Part shown: positions 1-13,246 of the stretch, piece after piece
Numbering within the stretch: position 1 is the stretch's first letter
Layout: each line of letters starts with the position of its first letter
Assembly: GCA_025667525.1 (NCBI GenBank)
Contig: CM046882.1
Location: 527,956,618 to 528,020,617 of the forward strand
DNA: 64,000 bases
DNA from: Glebionis coronaria
Lineage: Eukaryota > Streptophyta > Magnoliopsida > Asterales > Asteraceae
Reading direction: 5' to 3'
Program-made: the position numbers and the translations under genes
The notes under the pieces: generated by a model
Told to the model about the DNA's origin: nothing
Database searches by the model: none
The model's input: the letters and a program-made list of their open reading frames with translations, nothing else

Positions 1-353
1 ATTGTGAATACTAAGTAGTATCACTCTGAGTGTTCTAGCAATATCACAAGAATATAGCGTATGACTCTCTTGATCTTCATCCGTGTGTCCTAACGAGATT
101 TGATTGACCTCTTGGCTCTAGACTCGATTTGTGCACTTTTAGTAGTCGGAGGCTGGAGCAGATGCCACCTATTCGATATCAACTATCTCGGAGTGAAAAA
201 GTCAATAGAAATCGTGTTGATCTCCGTGACAATAAAACAAACTTCTTTTAAGAGAAGCCTGGGTTAGTTGGGGAGGGGTTGTGTATTACATCACTGGGTC
301 CATGATGTGTTGTCTTCATGATGTGTTGACCCGGTTTCTGCCTAAGTTGTATG
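1..353 (-). other. Copia A distal segment, left of the G1 insertion
   Basis: No convincing ORF or known domain is seen. The segment ends in GTATG (349-353), the same 5 bp that follow the far LTR of G1 at 27509-27513. It is therefore the continuation, to the left, of the sequence at 27514 onward, split by G1. By position it should be the 3' part of copia A, reading on the minus strand. Whether it is untranslated region, eroded pol or 3' LTR cannot be decided here. Confidence 0.5.
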
Positions 354-3300
354 TCTAACACCCCCAAATATACACAATTCAATACAGCGGAATACTCGTT
401 GGTGTTACGGGATAGCACATTACTCACATCATAGACAACGCTTAAAATTCGCGTCGTTTAATAATAAAGCATTTCCATTCATAAATATCAGATTTACATA
501 GGTCCCAAGTCATATTATTTCATACAAATTTTACAAAGCATTTGGATGGAAATTGTTATTTAAGTGCGGGCCATGAATTCTTGTCGTCTTCCCGAGAATT
601 ACCTTCAAGTACCTGAGATAAAACATGTTAAAAGATAAGGTCAGCGAAAACGCCGAGTGAATTCATAGAGTTTAATAAAACCATTAATATATCATCGGTA
701 TATAATTATTACCGAAAATCATTTTTGTACAAATCTTTGTAATAGGCCATAAAATAGCCAAAGTCATTTTATTCAAATCCTTATCAAAAATTAGAATATA
801 GCCTTTTGCCTTCAAAATCATTATACGAACCATTGTCGTAAAAACATCATACAATACGTTTTATAACGTTGTATAAAGTTAAATAAAAACCGTTATATGA
901 ATATGGTTATGTAAAACCAAAACGTGAACATAATATCAATAATAAGACCCCGTATTGCTAGTCAGTCAATATATCGTAATTCAGTGCGTATAGCAGTATT
1001 TCGTTATTTGGATTATTATTATAAGCCGCATGACATTGTTACCTTACTACAACAAACAACAGGTAGCTAACCCGAAACTCATTTGCCCATCTAAATTAGC
1101 GTGTCGTCACAAAAATCACGCTATAGAAATCTTCTCATACATAAATTCGCTTACCAATCAATGTGGCCCGACGGGGATCAACCGTCAAGGCGCGAACTGG
1201 GGTGATCGTCCCCAAATAGTACTATTATATGCATAAGCGTCTACCAAATCCCGGTAGTTCACAATTCATGCTAATGGGACTTTTAGTGACATAACCTAAC
1301 TTTAATAATCCATTTCATTTCATTTATCGGGTCATATAATCATTCATCGGGTCATACAATTATCCGGGTCCAAATCAATAAACAAATAATCGGGACAAAT
1401 GGTGTCCTATTTTATCAAAACTAACATGTCATCTCCCTCGCGGGTTTATAAAGCATTTCATAAACACATTTAAAAGAGTGCGAGGCTATGAACTCACGTT
1501 TATGTGGGAAGGCGGGTTATTGGCAATTCGGATGTACGGTACGTGCTTCAATCACGGAAACCTAGACAAATAATACTTGTCTTAGACTCTTGTCCAATGA
1601 CTTTATAAAAATAACAATTATGTATACATATGATGATTTTATATGTATGATGATGATCAAGTGGGTTTATACATTCTCATTTACTCATTTTAGTGTTATG
1701 TATTGGTAACTTTTATACTAGTTTACTAGTTTTACTTATTTACATGTTTTAGGCCCAATAAGCCTATTATAAGCCCAATACCTTATATTAGTCCATTTTA
1801 CACTTTTATTATCAGTATTATACTTTACATGTTGGGCCTAAGTGGGTTAAGCCCAATAAGTAAGTTTATAAGTGTTTTACCAAACTAGTCGGGTTAATAG
1901 TTCAATAAGGCTACTTTGGCCCGTTAATGTCTATATGTTGTAAAGCTCGGGTTTTATCGGTTTTTACTTGTTATATAAGTTTATACATCAGTATGTGAGT
2001 TTATAAAAGTTTACATTAGACGGGTCCGACCGTCTAAGTTTTATTTGACAAAAACGTTAATCTTTCGGTTTTAGCCGAAAAGACGTAAAACTTAGGTATA
2101 TAGTTTTATAACTTGGAAAACATTTATACTTGTAATCTATATAAAATGTTTCATTTTAATATCAATATATAACTCTTTATTTATAATTATTATCAACTAG
2201 TGGGTTTTATATATGTATATTTTATATAAATTTTTGAGTGCTTATATTATATACTATTTATTTACAAAATCAGTCCTAAATTTTAAGTCCACTAAAATGT
2301 CCATATCTAGAGTTATATGAGGAGATAGGACCTCAAACTTTTATGACAGAAACTACATGATATGTGCTTCATTTAACTCCCGTATAGCTACTGATGAATC
2401 AACATCTAAGTATTTTAATAAATTCGTCCAAAACAGTGTAGGCAGATTTGCACTCCAATCTTGTTTTGATCATATCTCACTTATTTTTAGGATTCCATTG
2501 TATGGTCAACTCTCACATGTGTCTAAGACTTATAACTTACTGTATATTAAATAATCTATGCCATTTTTACAGGTTATCATATGGTCATCTTCTGTTTTAT
2601 ACAGCCTACTTGTTTAAGCTAGATTTTATCATTCTTTATATAACTTTTAACCATTTTAATCATGTTTATCAACACCAAATCCCCACATAATATTTTTAAT
2701 CATCATTCATCATCATATACATATACATAAATAAAGAAAATACAAGATTACATAATCAAAATAACAAGAGGATAGGAAGAACAATCTCTATACCACCAAG
2801 ATTGTGTAGGTTATGATCAAGGCTTGGATTTTGATGGAAAAACTTGTGATAGATCAACACCAACTTTGAAGACCACCAATCTTTGTAAACTTCTTATAGA
2901 AATCAGCCCTAGGACATCATCAAATCACCTCCTTGGATGTTAGAATCACCTCTAATCTTCAAGGCTTCAAAGGGGCTTCATCATGTGTATGAATAACACA
3001 TGATTTTATGGCTAAAATAGATCAAAAATGGGTGTGTGTTCTTGATTTGGGACGGAAATGAGAGAGGGAGGAGAGGGAGAATAGGTGGTTTTGCGTGTAA
3101 GGTTTTGAAGGAAATGGTTTAAGGAAATGGTTTTATGTAAAGTTATACATGTGTCTTAGCTTCCTAGTGACGCTTTTGACACATCATGGTGTGGTGGAGC
3201 TCTCTTGGCCGTCCCATATTAGTGGGGTGGGGCAAAACTTGTTTTGTCTCATCCCACTAATTTACGGGTATTTCTCGATTCTAGTTTCCTCGATTTGCGT

Positions 3301-3756
3301 GCCCTCGGGTCGTTTTACGAAAAACGTTTTTATAATTTATGAATCAACGACACAAAACGAATCTAATAAAAATTGTATCATCAAAAATAGAGTTTAAAAA
3401 CGTAAATACGTAATCCTAAGGTTTCCGGTATAGTCGTAAAGGACGTTAAATTATGCTCGTAAGTCCTAATCTCTTCTCGTAAATTTTGAGTTAATGAACT
3501 AACACAAATTTAAAATTCCAAAATAATATTCACGGATAAATTTATTTCCTGAAATGTCGGACTGTCACCAAAGACGGTGCATGTAAACGTAAGCACGTAA
3601 CGTAGAGTCCTCCGGTTTAGACGTAGTCGATGCTACTTCAAGACGTAAATCCAAATTCCTTCCCAAAATAAGTGAGTTCATAATATAACATTAAAATAAT
3701 GTTTTTAAATAATATTTGAGAATAAAATATCAACCATAAATTGACGGATTGTCATA
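354..3756 (-). repeat. G1 3' LTR
   Basis: This 3.4 kb sequence is repeated almost base for base at 9211-9922 plus 24825-27508. On the plus strand it opens TCTAACACCCCC, where the partner LTR has TGTAACACCCCC, and closes with GATTGTCATA, where the partner has GATTGTCACA. The terminal TG/CA has therefore been lost by point mutation in this copy. It holds only small chance ORFs. Confidence 0.9.
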
Positions 3757-3776
3757 GCATTTACCCCTAAACAGGA
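3757..3776 (-). other. G1 polypurine tract
   Basis: Directly inside the 3' LTR, the minus strand reads AGGGGTAAATGC just before the LTR start. This is the expected place for plus-strand DNA priming. A 19-bp stretch of it (3758-3776) recurs exactly at 5705-5723. Confidence 0.6.
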
Positions 3777-3834
3777 TCTTTGTCCTCAAAGATCGATTTA
3801 TCTTACTACTCGCTTCTTATAGAGTTAAAGCCAT

Positions 3835-6565
3835 GTGGGTATTTCCTCCACATCCGATCTTTTCTCACAAGTGTAATTCATTACAATACGCGAGTTTCAT
3901 CAAATATAACTACGGGAATACGATCAGGCTTAATGTTGACTTACTTTCTCTATCCATGATGTTCACGGGTTTTTGATGAATGCAACTTTTCGCCGATCTA
4001 AACTTTATCAAGAAGAATTCAGATTTTCACTTGATAGACATTTTATCAAGTTTAATATACGACACACAGTTCACGTAGCCCTTGAAGTCCTAGGGTAGAT
4101 CCAGCTTATATGCCTTTCAAACCAACTTTTTACATCATCTCAATGGTCCCATACAACGGGGACTTATATCCCATGATCTTTCAGATCATCAATTCATTTT
4201 TCCATGGTTAAAATTTTTGGCATAACTTCGCTACCCATCTGGCACTTCAAGATCTACATTTCATATTCACATAACCTCCTACCCACTACCGTCAGTCAAT
4301 AATCAGATCCTAATTTCAACAATCATTTCAGGTTTCACGGGTCGGGTATTTTGTAAGGTTAGGTTTGTCATCATAGGCAACCTTAAACCTAAAAGACATG
4401 TCCAACTCACAATGGGTGTATGTCGGGTGTCTTCATCCCAACCCTCACCTACAGGTGCTCTTCATATAGATTCTCACAAGATTCGATCTCGATCCTAATA
4501 CGATGATTATCAATGATAATCTCTCCAAAGGAAAACGATTACACGGTTTATTACCAAAGGTCAATTATTCAAGCATAAAACAACACTTCTAGTGTTTTGT
4601 ATCGTTACTTTACCTCGTCCCTTCGATTGGGGTGGTAAACAGTACTCTCATCAAGGTTCATTCCCAATGACTTCTGAGCGAATCTCTAGAAATTCGATGC
4701 GAAGCGAGGATCTTGATAGAGATGATCGATACAGGCACACTATGTTTACACAACTCCTTTATATACAAAGATTCAATTTCTTCATCGAGAATCTATCATT
4801 AACAGGAATGATATTAGCAGATTCGGTCAGTCTGTCGACGACGACCCAAATCGAATCAAATTCAGATGATGACCTTTGCAATAGTTAGATGTTTACTAAT
4901 GTATGAGGCGATGTATGCCTTCATAATTTGTCATCAGTACAACTTCTTCAGATAAAGATACATTAAATCAGAAATGACAGGAATAGAATACTTATACTTA
5001 CGGGATTCCAACATGACTACATCTCACAAACATCCATATTTAGGCAACCAGAAGTGGCCTTTTATACATTTAACGCCATCGGCTCTCATTTCTAATGGTT
5101 CACATTAGCCGCGAACCCATTTTTATTATCTATATTATCCTTCTTACAAGCATCATCTATTTTTAAATTGCTCGCCAATTTATTGTGCACAACCACTACT
5201 AAGGAACACATCCTAATTGATTCTTTATCCTTTCTATATAATGTGTCATTATCTACATTCACCTTTCCTGATGAAATACTTATCATGACCGTATTCATTC
5301 AAAATTTCTTTCTTCATATTTTCTTAGTTTTAATTTCGTCTCAACTATTATTTTTATCAGTTTTGCTCAATCCGACGTTTAAAGCGTCGATAAATATTTC
5401 AAGTAATTAAATAATAAATATTCAATTTTTATGAAACGTAAACGTAAAAAAAGAATTAAATTTCTTAGTTCGGCCGATTATATGAAAATGTTCCAAATAA
5501 ATTTGAATTTAATTAACAAGATTTTTGTTGATTTATCTAAAATAACTAAAATAATTAATAAGATCCGTAAATGTTCGAAAAGTCTTTGGTTATACTTTAG
5601 TAAAAAATTTCTTAGTTGAAAAGCAAAAATTGTCGTTTCAATCTCAAGTCATGGTTTAAATGGTTTCCTCAATCCTTCTTAGGTTGTCTTGAGATATACA
5701 CAAACATTTACCCCTAAACAGGAGTTTAATTAAATGATTTCGGTATAAGGAAATAATCCCTTAAAAATTATTTTGATAAAACATTTGTCAAAACATAATT
5801 GCACTTTCTTTTTGGTAAAACCCAAAGTCTCAAATGGCTCAAATTTTTAAAGAGTCAATATAGATTCCATTATCTATTAATCACACAATCAAATAATATA
5901 AAGGATTTAGTCTTTAATCACATGTTAAATACTCAAGGTACAGGTTTTCATTGCTCGAATGACACAGGACAGTCTATAAATTATTATTAACTCCTTCCTA
6001 TTCTTATAAATAAACAAATGGTCCTTAATGATGACAAGCATGAATTTATCAAATTACAGCCTACACAAGTGATTCACCAAATTTATGGATGCTACATGTG
6101 CATTGGTCAATCCAAACAACATAACATGAAACTCATAATGTTCATTTCGAGTTCTAAATGTAGTGATTGGAATAGATAATCTTTTTCGCGGACGTGAAAT
6201 TGATGATAACCATGCCGTGGATCAAATTCCTAAATATACGCTAGAACCTTGTAAATGATCGAACAAATCTATCATCTTGGGCAGTGGATATCGATTTCGA
6301 TCGTCAATTTACTTAGTTCACGGTAATCAATAAACATAAGGAATGATAACACCATAGCTCTTCATGATGACTAGCTCGGTAGAATAAAATCTTTCTCCGA
6401 CAACTCTCTCAGTTGTACAGTAATTCCTTTAATTCAGATGGTGCTGACGTACAGTGCACATGCCACAGGTGCAACACCGGGAATATAATCAATACCAAAT
6501 TCAACTTGTCTTAATGGCGAAAGTCTAGGTAATTCACCAGCAAATACCTCCTAAAGTTTCAGATA
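3835..6565 (-). pseudogene. G1 pol remnants (protease-RT linker, RT, integrase, chromodomain)
   Basis: No long ORF survives, but minus-strand translation in shifting frames shows ordered pol remnants. At about 6360-6560 there is a protease-RT linker (LPRLSPLRQVEFGIDYIPG). At 6180-6340 lies RT with IDYRELSKLT, and at 5970-6165 RT with FGLTNA. At 4880-5050 lies the integrase N-terminal region (KGHFWLPKYG, LKKLY). At 4780-4880 is the integrase core IWVVVDRLTES, with VPVSIIS near 4750. At about 3840-3990 VNIMDRE is followed by an eroded chromodomain-like tail. RNase H, expected at 5300-5950, was not recognised. Ty3/gypsy chromovirus assignment is good; exact boundaries are rough. Confidence 0.75.
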
Positions 6566-8968
6566 ACGGAAACATCTTTTAATAAATTCATATTAGGTTC
6601 TTTCTAGATTATAATATCTATGACTAGTTCATAACCATTCATGGTATAATTTCAAGTCTAAATGCAGGATATGGTCACCTATCGGGAATTATTTAGATCA
6701 CGTTTGATAATCAACATCTTATCTTTTAGGGGAATTCTACTCGAGTTCCCATCAATTAAGATAATGTCGTCATGTCATAATCAATCAATCCACTCTACTG
6801 GCACTACCAACTTTCCAGTTTTATTGCCGTCGATAAGATGTGAACTTCTCAGAAGACTAATAATAACACATAATCCTTCACATATTCAAAGATATTAGGA
6901 GACATAACTAACCTTAAAAGAGTAAGGTTAACGCATAATCTATGCGAGAGAATTTCAAATCAGATACAAACGAAAACATTTAACGAATATGAATATATCC
7001 CATGTTTTCATAATTTGAGTACGCATTCGAAAGCTCCTCGGATCGTTAACCAGGTCATTCAAATATGAAATCTAATCAAAAGAAATGATAAGAACGTCGA
7101 TACATCCGGTCAGGTATCAACACTCGGTAATCATATACTTTTCCTAAGAATCTCACCACGGGAGAATTGGACAAGAAGGGAATATCAATTGTCAATTAAG
7201 ACAATATCTATAGATGAGTAAATTCGATTCAGAAGAATAAATGGTACGGGCACATATGTAGGTGTCTTTAACAATATGTCCCTATTTTTGCACTTCTTGC
7301 AGATCTCATAAAATTTAATCTTTCGCAATCTTCCAAGAAAATTTAATGTTTATTAATAATTTCATGGTGACTACTAATCAGTCTTGCATGGTCCCTTCCA
7401 AATTGTATGTAGGCGCGCAACTATATATAATTTTAAAATTAACGATGCAATACTCAGTTCGTCAAAACCTTGTCATCATATTTAAAATAAAAATATTTTC
7501 ATGTTTAATTCTTGAATAAGAATCAAAAATAAATTTACAAAGATGTTCTTTGTTATGGAAACAATTAAGTTTTCCAAGGCATTTCATAGACAACTTTACT
7601 TCGATAACGATTATTTATAAACCTCACTTTGAATAATCCTTATAGTGATGAAAATTCAATTTTCTCAAAGGACACTGTTTTAACTTATAAAAACAATGAG
7701 TGATCTGCAAAAGAGTGATGAAAAGTTGTTCACCAAGAACTAACTTTAATATATCAGGAAATGAGCTTAGCCACTTAATCATGATGTTCATGACCTCGAT
7801 GTCACTCAGAAAGAATAATTCACAACGTAACTCAAATCGAGATGAGTACTTGTTCAATGGTTGCATCACTAATGTGGGCAGTAGAGACAAGCAAGAAAAG
7901 ATAGATAACATCGATACATGTAAAATTTAGCAATCAAAGGTAGTCTTTTTATTAATCACAAACAAGTCAGAATTGTACCGTAACACATTGTGTGTCACTA
8001 TGTCATACAATTCCAAGAACTCATCCTACCAACTGATATCTCAGTTAAGTTAGGAATTTTTAAAAGATACCACAATGAATACTAATCTACAAGAGTCATG
8101 GGGGTTCCACCTGTCCCGGAAGATCCATCAGTCCCTATTCAGAAGAAGATTTCTTCAATTTATTTCCTGGACATTCGGCATCATCATTATTGGACAATGT
8201 CCTAGGAACAACCCTTAACACGAACCAACAATCAATTAAAACCTTATAATTCAATCACATGACTTAACGACCTCCTCTTATCAATCTCATATTCCATACG
8301 GGTTAAATTTTACTTTATTCAAGTTTCAACCAACTTATACTCAATGCAACATCCTACCTCATTTTCCAATACTTTCAACCTTATTCATAAACCTTAAAAG
8401 GGCAATAAAAGCTCGATATGAACAACACTTCATTTCCAATCCTATAGCTCCTTCATCAATAATAGTTATCAAATGAGTCACTGGTATGAAATGACTCACA
8501 CATTCAATTAGACTTCTCGGAAAGGTACTAGTGGCATGACGCTTTTGGGTAATGGTTCCAATGACAGCCTCAAGTGCAACATTCACCCTTTCGATTTCAA
8601 TTTAAGAATTGGGTGACAACGAATCAGATGACACCTTTCCATGTGGTAATGTTTTGTCAAACTCCACTCTGTAAGGAAAGATCGTCATGACATCGTTATC
8701 AGATTTAATCTCGCCAATTCTTCTTTAACATCACAATCAACTAATATCAACATTTCTAGGAATACCAACCATTATGTTGGGATCATAAATATCCACAACT
8801 TGGTTTGGATCTAGGATAACTAAAATTCCTACAGGAATAGCTTCGATTGATTTGCTAGGGGAGTTAGGGTTTCTTGTGACAATCTACGTCGTATAAATAC
8901 CTCGTATAAGTATTAAAATAATCATCAAACAATCATGTAATCAAATTACATCATATATATAATCCAAG

Positions 8969-9031
<63 letters not shown>

Positions 9032-9194
9032 TAACACTTCTCAATCTGGCCTTGTCGGTAACTCGAGAATTCTTCGGCACCGTTATAGTCAAAAGATTTT
9101 TAGACATTTTGTGAAAAATGTTTATAATTTAAAAGATTTTGAAATATTTTATTCAAAACCTTGGTTTTAAAAATCTTTCGTTCTCTATAACGAG
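6566..9194 (-). other. G1 gag-side internal region, eroded
   Basis: By position this should hold G1 gag and protease. I see only short ORFs, the longest about 95 codons, and no readable CCHC knuckle or gag domain. A pure AT dinucleotide run lies at 8971-9026. Confidence 0.45.
8971..9026. repeat. (AT)28 microsatellite
   Basis: An uninterrupted AT dinucleotide run of about 56 bp sits roughly 185 bp inside the G1 5' LTR. Such runs are length-variable; no function is implied. Confidence 0.95.
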
Positions 9195-9208
9195 AGCTCT
9201 GGTACCAA
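9195..9208 (-). other. G1 primer binding site (initiator Met tRNA type)
   Basis: The minus strand reads TGGTACCAGAGC two to three bases after the LTR end. The usual plant initiator-methionine primer site is TGGTATCAGAGC, so there is one mismatch. It fixes the element's orientation as minus. Confidence 0.8.
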
Positions 9209-9210
9209 AC

Positions 9211-9922
9211 TGTAACACCCCCAAATATATACAATTCAATACAGCGGAAGACTCGTTGGTGTTACGGGATAGCACATTACTCACATCATAGACAACGCTT
9301 AAAAATCATGTCGTTTAATAATAAAGCATTTCCATTCATAAATATTAGATTTACATAGGTCCCAAGTCATATTATTTCATACAAATTTTACAAAGCATTT
9401 GAATGGAAATTGTTATTTAAGTGCGGGCCATGAATTCTTGTCGTCTTCCCGAGAATTACCTTCAAGTACCTGAGATAAAACATGTTAAAAGAAAAGGTCA
9501 GCGAAAACGCCGAGTGAATTCATAGAGTTTAATAAAACCATTAATATATCATCGGTATATAATTATTATCGAAAATCATTTTTGTACAAATCTTTGTAAT
9601 AGGCCATAAAATAGCCAAAGTCATTTTATTCAAATCCTTATCAAAAATCGTAATATAGGCTTTTGCCTTCAAAATCATATACGAACCATTGTCGTAAAAA
9701 CATCATACAATACGTTTTATAACGTTGTATAAAGTTAAATAAAAACCGTTATATGAATATGGTTATGTAAAACCAAAACACGAACATAATATCAATAATA
9801 AGACCCCGTATTTTTAGTCAGGAAATATATCGTAATTCAGTGCGTATAGCTGCATTTCGTTATTTGGATTATTATTATAAGCCGCATGCCATTGTTACCT
9901 TACTACAACAAACAACGGGTAG
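9211..9922 (-). repeat. G1 5' LTR, inner part
   Basis: Matches 354-1066 of the window with about 16 differences by eye. It opens TGTAACACCCCC on the plus strand, the intact LTR terminus. It is interrupted after GGTAG (9918-9922); the LTR resumes with GGTAG at 24825. Confidence 0.92.
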
Positions 9923-9923
9923 T

Positions 9924-10499
9924 TGTTGGGTCAAAAAGTTGATGTGGCAGAAACTCAAAAATGAAGAAAACGTGAAGTTATTATCTAAGCGTTGTCAAGA
10001 GTTAATCAAGCGTTGACAAGAGTTAATTAGGCGTTGATGGCTCAAGCATTGTCGTGTGCAATCCAAGCATTGTCACATGCAATTCAAGCATTGACAAAAC
10101 GTAGACAAAGAAGCTTTTGGAAGCTTCTATTTAGATAAACATGCAAAAGATATTCTGCATAAGTTTATTTAAATAGAAGATTTACTTGTTTATTCATCAT
10201 TATCTCTTGTAAACCCTAATCCTTACACTATAAAAGGAACCAAGGGTCATAGGTTTTATTCATTCAATTCATTCACAATGTAAACCTAAAGTGTGTGTCG
10301 ACTAGACGTGGGATTCAATGTATACACGTCTAGTGATTGTTGATTATTAATATAATTAGCAATCCTATTGTTTTAATTCATGTTTTGTGCCTAAACACCT
10401 TGTTAATGGTTGTTGTTCTAATTCCGCTTTGATTGTTTAATCATATGAACAATGATCATTCCTAGTAGCTTAAAAGATCCGGAAACCAAGGTTTCCACA
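9924..10499 (+). repeat. LARD 5' LTR
   Basis: It has the same length as 12671-13246. It contains repeats of AAGCGTTGACAAG / AAGCATTGTC type at about 9986-10100. A TATA box candidate CTATAAAAG (about 10229-10237) is followed by a short transcribed segment. Confidence 0.93.
10229..10237 (+). promoter_or_regulatory. TATA box candidate in LARD LTR
   Basis: CTATAAAAG lies about 270 bp before the LTR end, a normal place for the core promoter of a short LTR. The same motif is present in the second LTR near 12976. Confidence 0.5.
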
Positions 10500-10500
10500 A

Positions 10501-10514
10501 TTGGTATCAGAGCC
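10501..10514 (+). other. LARD primer binding site
   Basis: TTGGTATCAGAGCC begins one base after the LTR and matches the 3' end of plant initiator Met tRNA perfectly over the usual 12 bases. Confidence 0.9.
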
Positions 10515-12660
10515 TCGTGGCTCGTGATGCTAGGACCAACAAGGTGTTCGTATATTGTGAAGAAAAAGAAAAATTCGTATGGAGTTTTTCTGGACGTTTT
10601 TGTGTGCGCAGCAGTATTCAGAAGGTCATAACTTTTGATTGAACCGTTGGATCGTCACGAAATTTTATATGTGTGTTCTGCATACATAGATCTAAACATA
10701 CACCGGAGGGATTGTCGAGTTTTATTCCCAGGCAAAACTTATTAAGCGTCGAAGTTGGCAGCAGAGGTGATTTTCAGTTTTTCAAGCTTTCACATAAAAT
10801 CATGATTAGGGTTTCTTTAAACCCTAAATCAATTCAAAAGAAGAAAAATTGAAGATTTGAGGGATATAGCAGCAAGAAAAAGAACACATGAAGGAAGCAC
10901 ATGATGGAATATGTGTTCTTCGATTCCAGTTAGGGTTTTTATATGAAACCCTAGATCTCAAATATAGCATGTCGATCTTCACTTGGTAATTGTATTAATT
11001 GCTGCTGCTCTAAGGAAAAGGACAATGATTTCTGATCTTCAGGATTCAGTAATTATGATGTTTGAAGATCTCTTATGTTTTGAAGCAGACGCAATTTGAT
11101 ACGTGTTTTTTGGAGGTTACATGATGAGTTGCTGATTACTCGCATGAATTCAGACGTGAGAATGGAAGTTTTGTTTCTGATGATATTTGATTCTTATTGG
11201 AGGAAAGGATTCTGTTCACACGATCTATTATTCAATTTCTGTTCACATGAAGTTATCAGTAACATGCGATGGAATGATTGGAAGACAAGTCTGTGTTCAC
11301 ACGGTTTGAGACTTATGATTGGATGACATATTTTTGTTGCTATAACGTGTTTTGGAATTATACGTTTGAAGATGTCAACAAGAATAGACGTGTGATTATA
11401 CATGTATCTTGTATGATTTTTGGAACGGGTTGCACGGAAGTTTTGGCAAGACTATAATATTTGCTATTTTTTAGGGATTTCATATATTCCTATTTATTTG
11501 GCTTTCATAGCTGACGTGTTTTCTACATGGGTGAGAAAATGTGGAATAGAATGATACGTGAGTTTTTATGAAGGGACATATTAGAACAGAAGGGATACAT
11601 GTGACGAAATTCAAATAGCAAGTTAAGGATGTGGGGCCATATTCTGCTCAAAGCAAGAATGAAAGTGACGACTGAATTAATGAGCTCCTACGTTTTGATA
11701 TGGATATCATGTTTTATGAGCTGTTGAACGTGGGTTTATATGTTGTTTAAGTTCGACGCTGACGAGAAAGTAAATCAAACGCTGACGTTTGAAATCTAGA
11801 CGCTGACAGGAAGAATTTTGACGCTGACAGAATAAGTCAACGCTGATAGAGTTGACAGTGTCGTCCGATATATGAATTTCAACGCTGATAGGTATTGTCT
11901 GATATTGGACAATACATCTGTCAAAGATATTGGACAGAAGAGGATATTGGACAACACAAGGTTTGTTGCTGTTGAGAAAATTGGTACATTTTAAGCACAC
12001 AAAAAGGAGTTATTTACACACAAAGGTACATGGAATCTCCGTTTTAATTTAGAATATCATGATGATATTTATGGCTCGGATATTTTTAAACGGAATTAAT
12101 GATCTTAAAGCGAGTTAGCTACAATTCATGAGGTTGTGGAAGTCTTCATGAAGAGGTGTTAGCTTAAGGGGAAGAGTTCTTATGGTAAGTTTGATGATTG
12201 AAGAAGATTTTCGCGAGATTGTGTTCTATCATATCTTAAAGTGCCGTAGACTTTAAAGGTAACTTGTTCGTGCTTTACATGGTTGGTGACGAAGACTTGT
12301 CATAACACTTGAAGGAGTTACATTATCGTGCTCAGTGTCTCACAAAGGATGAGAATATTGACAAGGGATCGAGGTCTACTTATAATTTGCCAGGTATAAG
12401 TTCTTCATCACGTGGATAGTACAAGACATGGAACACAAGGTTGGGTTATTCTTCTTCTACATCAAAAATATTATATTAATTGTTCTTCAAGATCATTACA
12501 TAGAGCCTACATATGGAGAATCTTCAACATTGCAACATTGTTTACTTCCTTGTTGATGTGACAAAAAGGGGAAGAAATACGTGCTACACTTGAGGGGAAG
12601 CAATTTGAAGATCATGTACAACTTACAAGAGATACACATAGAGTTTTGCCACTATCAACT
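10515..12660 (+). other. LARD interior, no recognisable coding domain
   Basis: It carries only short ORFs (under 100 codons) and none resembles gag or pol. From 11753 to 11892 it has six spaced copies of an ACGCTGA(C/T) motif. These are partly complementary to the GCGTTGAC repeats of the LTR. The rest is unremarkable AT-rich sequence. Confidence 0.75.
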
Positions 12661-12670
12661 AGGGGAAGAT
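12661..12670 (+). other. LARD polypurine tract
   Basis: AGGGGAAGAT directly precedes the 3' LTR start TGTTGGG at 12671. Confidence 0.85.
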
Positions 12671-13246
12671 TGTTGGGTCAAAAAGTTGATGTGGCAGAAA
12701 CTCAAAAATGAAGAAAACGTGAAGTTATTGTCTAAGTGTTGTCAAGAGTTAATCAAGCGTTGACAAGAGTTAATTAGGCGTTGATGGCTCAAGCATTGTC
12801 GTGTGCAATCCAAGCATTGTCACATGCAATTCAAGCATTGACAAAACGTAGACAAAGAAGCTTATGGAAGCTTCTATTTAGATAAACATGCAAAAGATAT
12901 TCTGCATAAGTTTATTTAAATAGAAGATTTACTTGTTTATTCATCATTATCTCTTGTAAACCTTAATCCTTACACTATAAAAGGAACCAAGGGTCATAGG
13001 TTTTATTCATTCAATTCATTCACAATGTAAACCTAAAGTGTGTGTCGACTAGACGTGGGATTCAATGTATACACGTCTAGTGATTGTTGATTATTAATAT
13101 AATTAGCAATCCTATTGTTTTAATTCATGTTTTGTGCCTAAACACCTTGTTAATGGTTGTTGTTCTAATTCCGCTTTGATTGTTTAATCATATGAACAAT
13201 GATCATTCCTAGTAGCTTAAAAGATCCGGAAACCAAGGTTTACACA
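12671..13246 (+). repeat. LARD 3' LTR
   Basis: Near-identical partner of 9924-10499, also 576 bp. It is followed by the TSD copy GTAGT, of which the final T is the first base of the Athila LTR. Confidence 0.93.

Larger units (their letters stand above)
9924..13246 (+). mobile_element. Non-autonomous LTR retrotransposon (LARD/TRIM-like)
   Basis: Two 576-bp LTRs (9924-10499 and 12671-13246) flank a 2.17 kb interior. The interior has an initiator-Met primer site, TTGGTATCAGAGC at 10501, and a polypurine tract, AGGGGAAGAT at 12661-12670. LTRs begin TGTTGGG and end CACA. The TSD is GTAGT (9919-9923 and 13247-13251). The interior has no gag, protease, RT or integrase that I can read, so transposition would need proteins from another element. 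The primer site and GGGGAAGAT tract resemble copia-type elements. LTRs differ at about five positions by eye (near 1%), so this is the youngest of the nest. Confidence 0.9.

Noticed and set aside
4592..4888. 98-codon plus-strand ORF.
   Set aside because: It is antisense to the decayed G1 integrase readable on the minus strand.
8359..8586. 75-codon minus ORF as G1 gag.
   Set aside because: No gag or CCHC motif; position alone does not support it.
10501..10514. Primer binding sites as tRNA gene remnants.
   Set aside because: They are only 12-18 bp complementary to tRNA 3' ends, next to LTRs; no tRNA cloverleaf is present.
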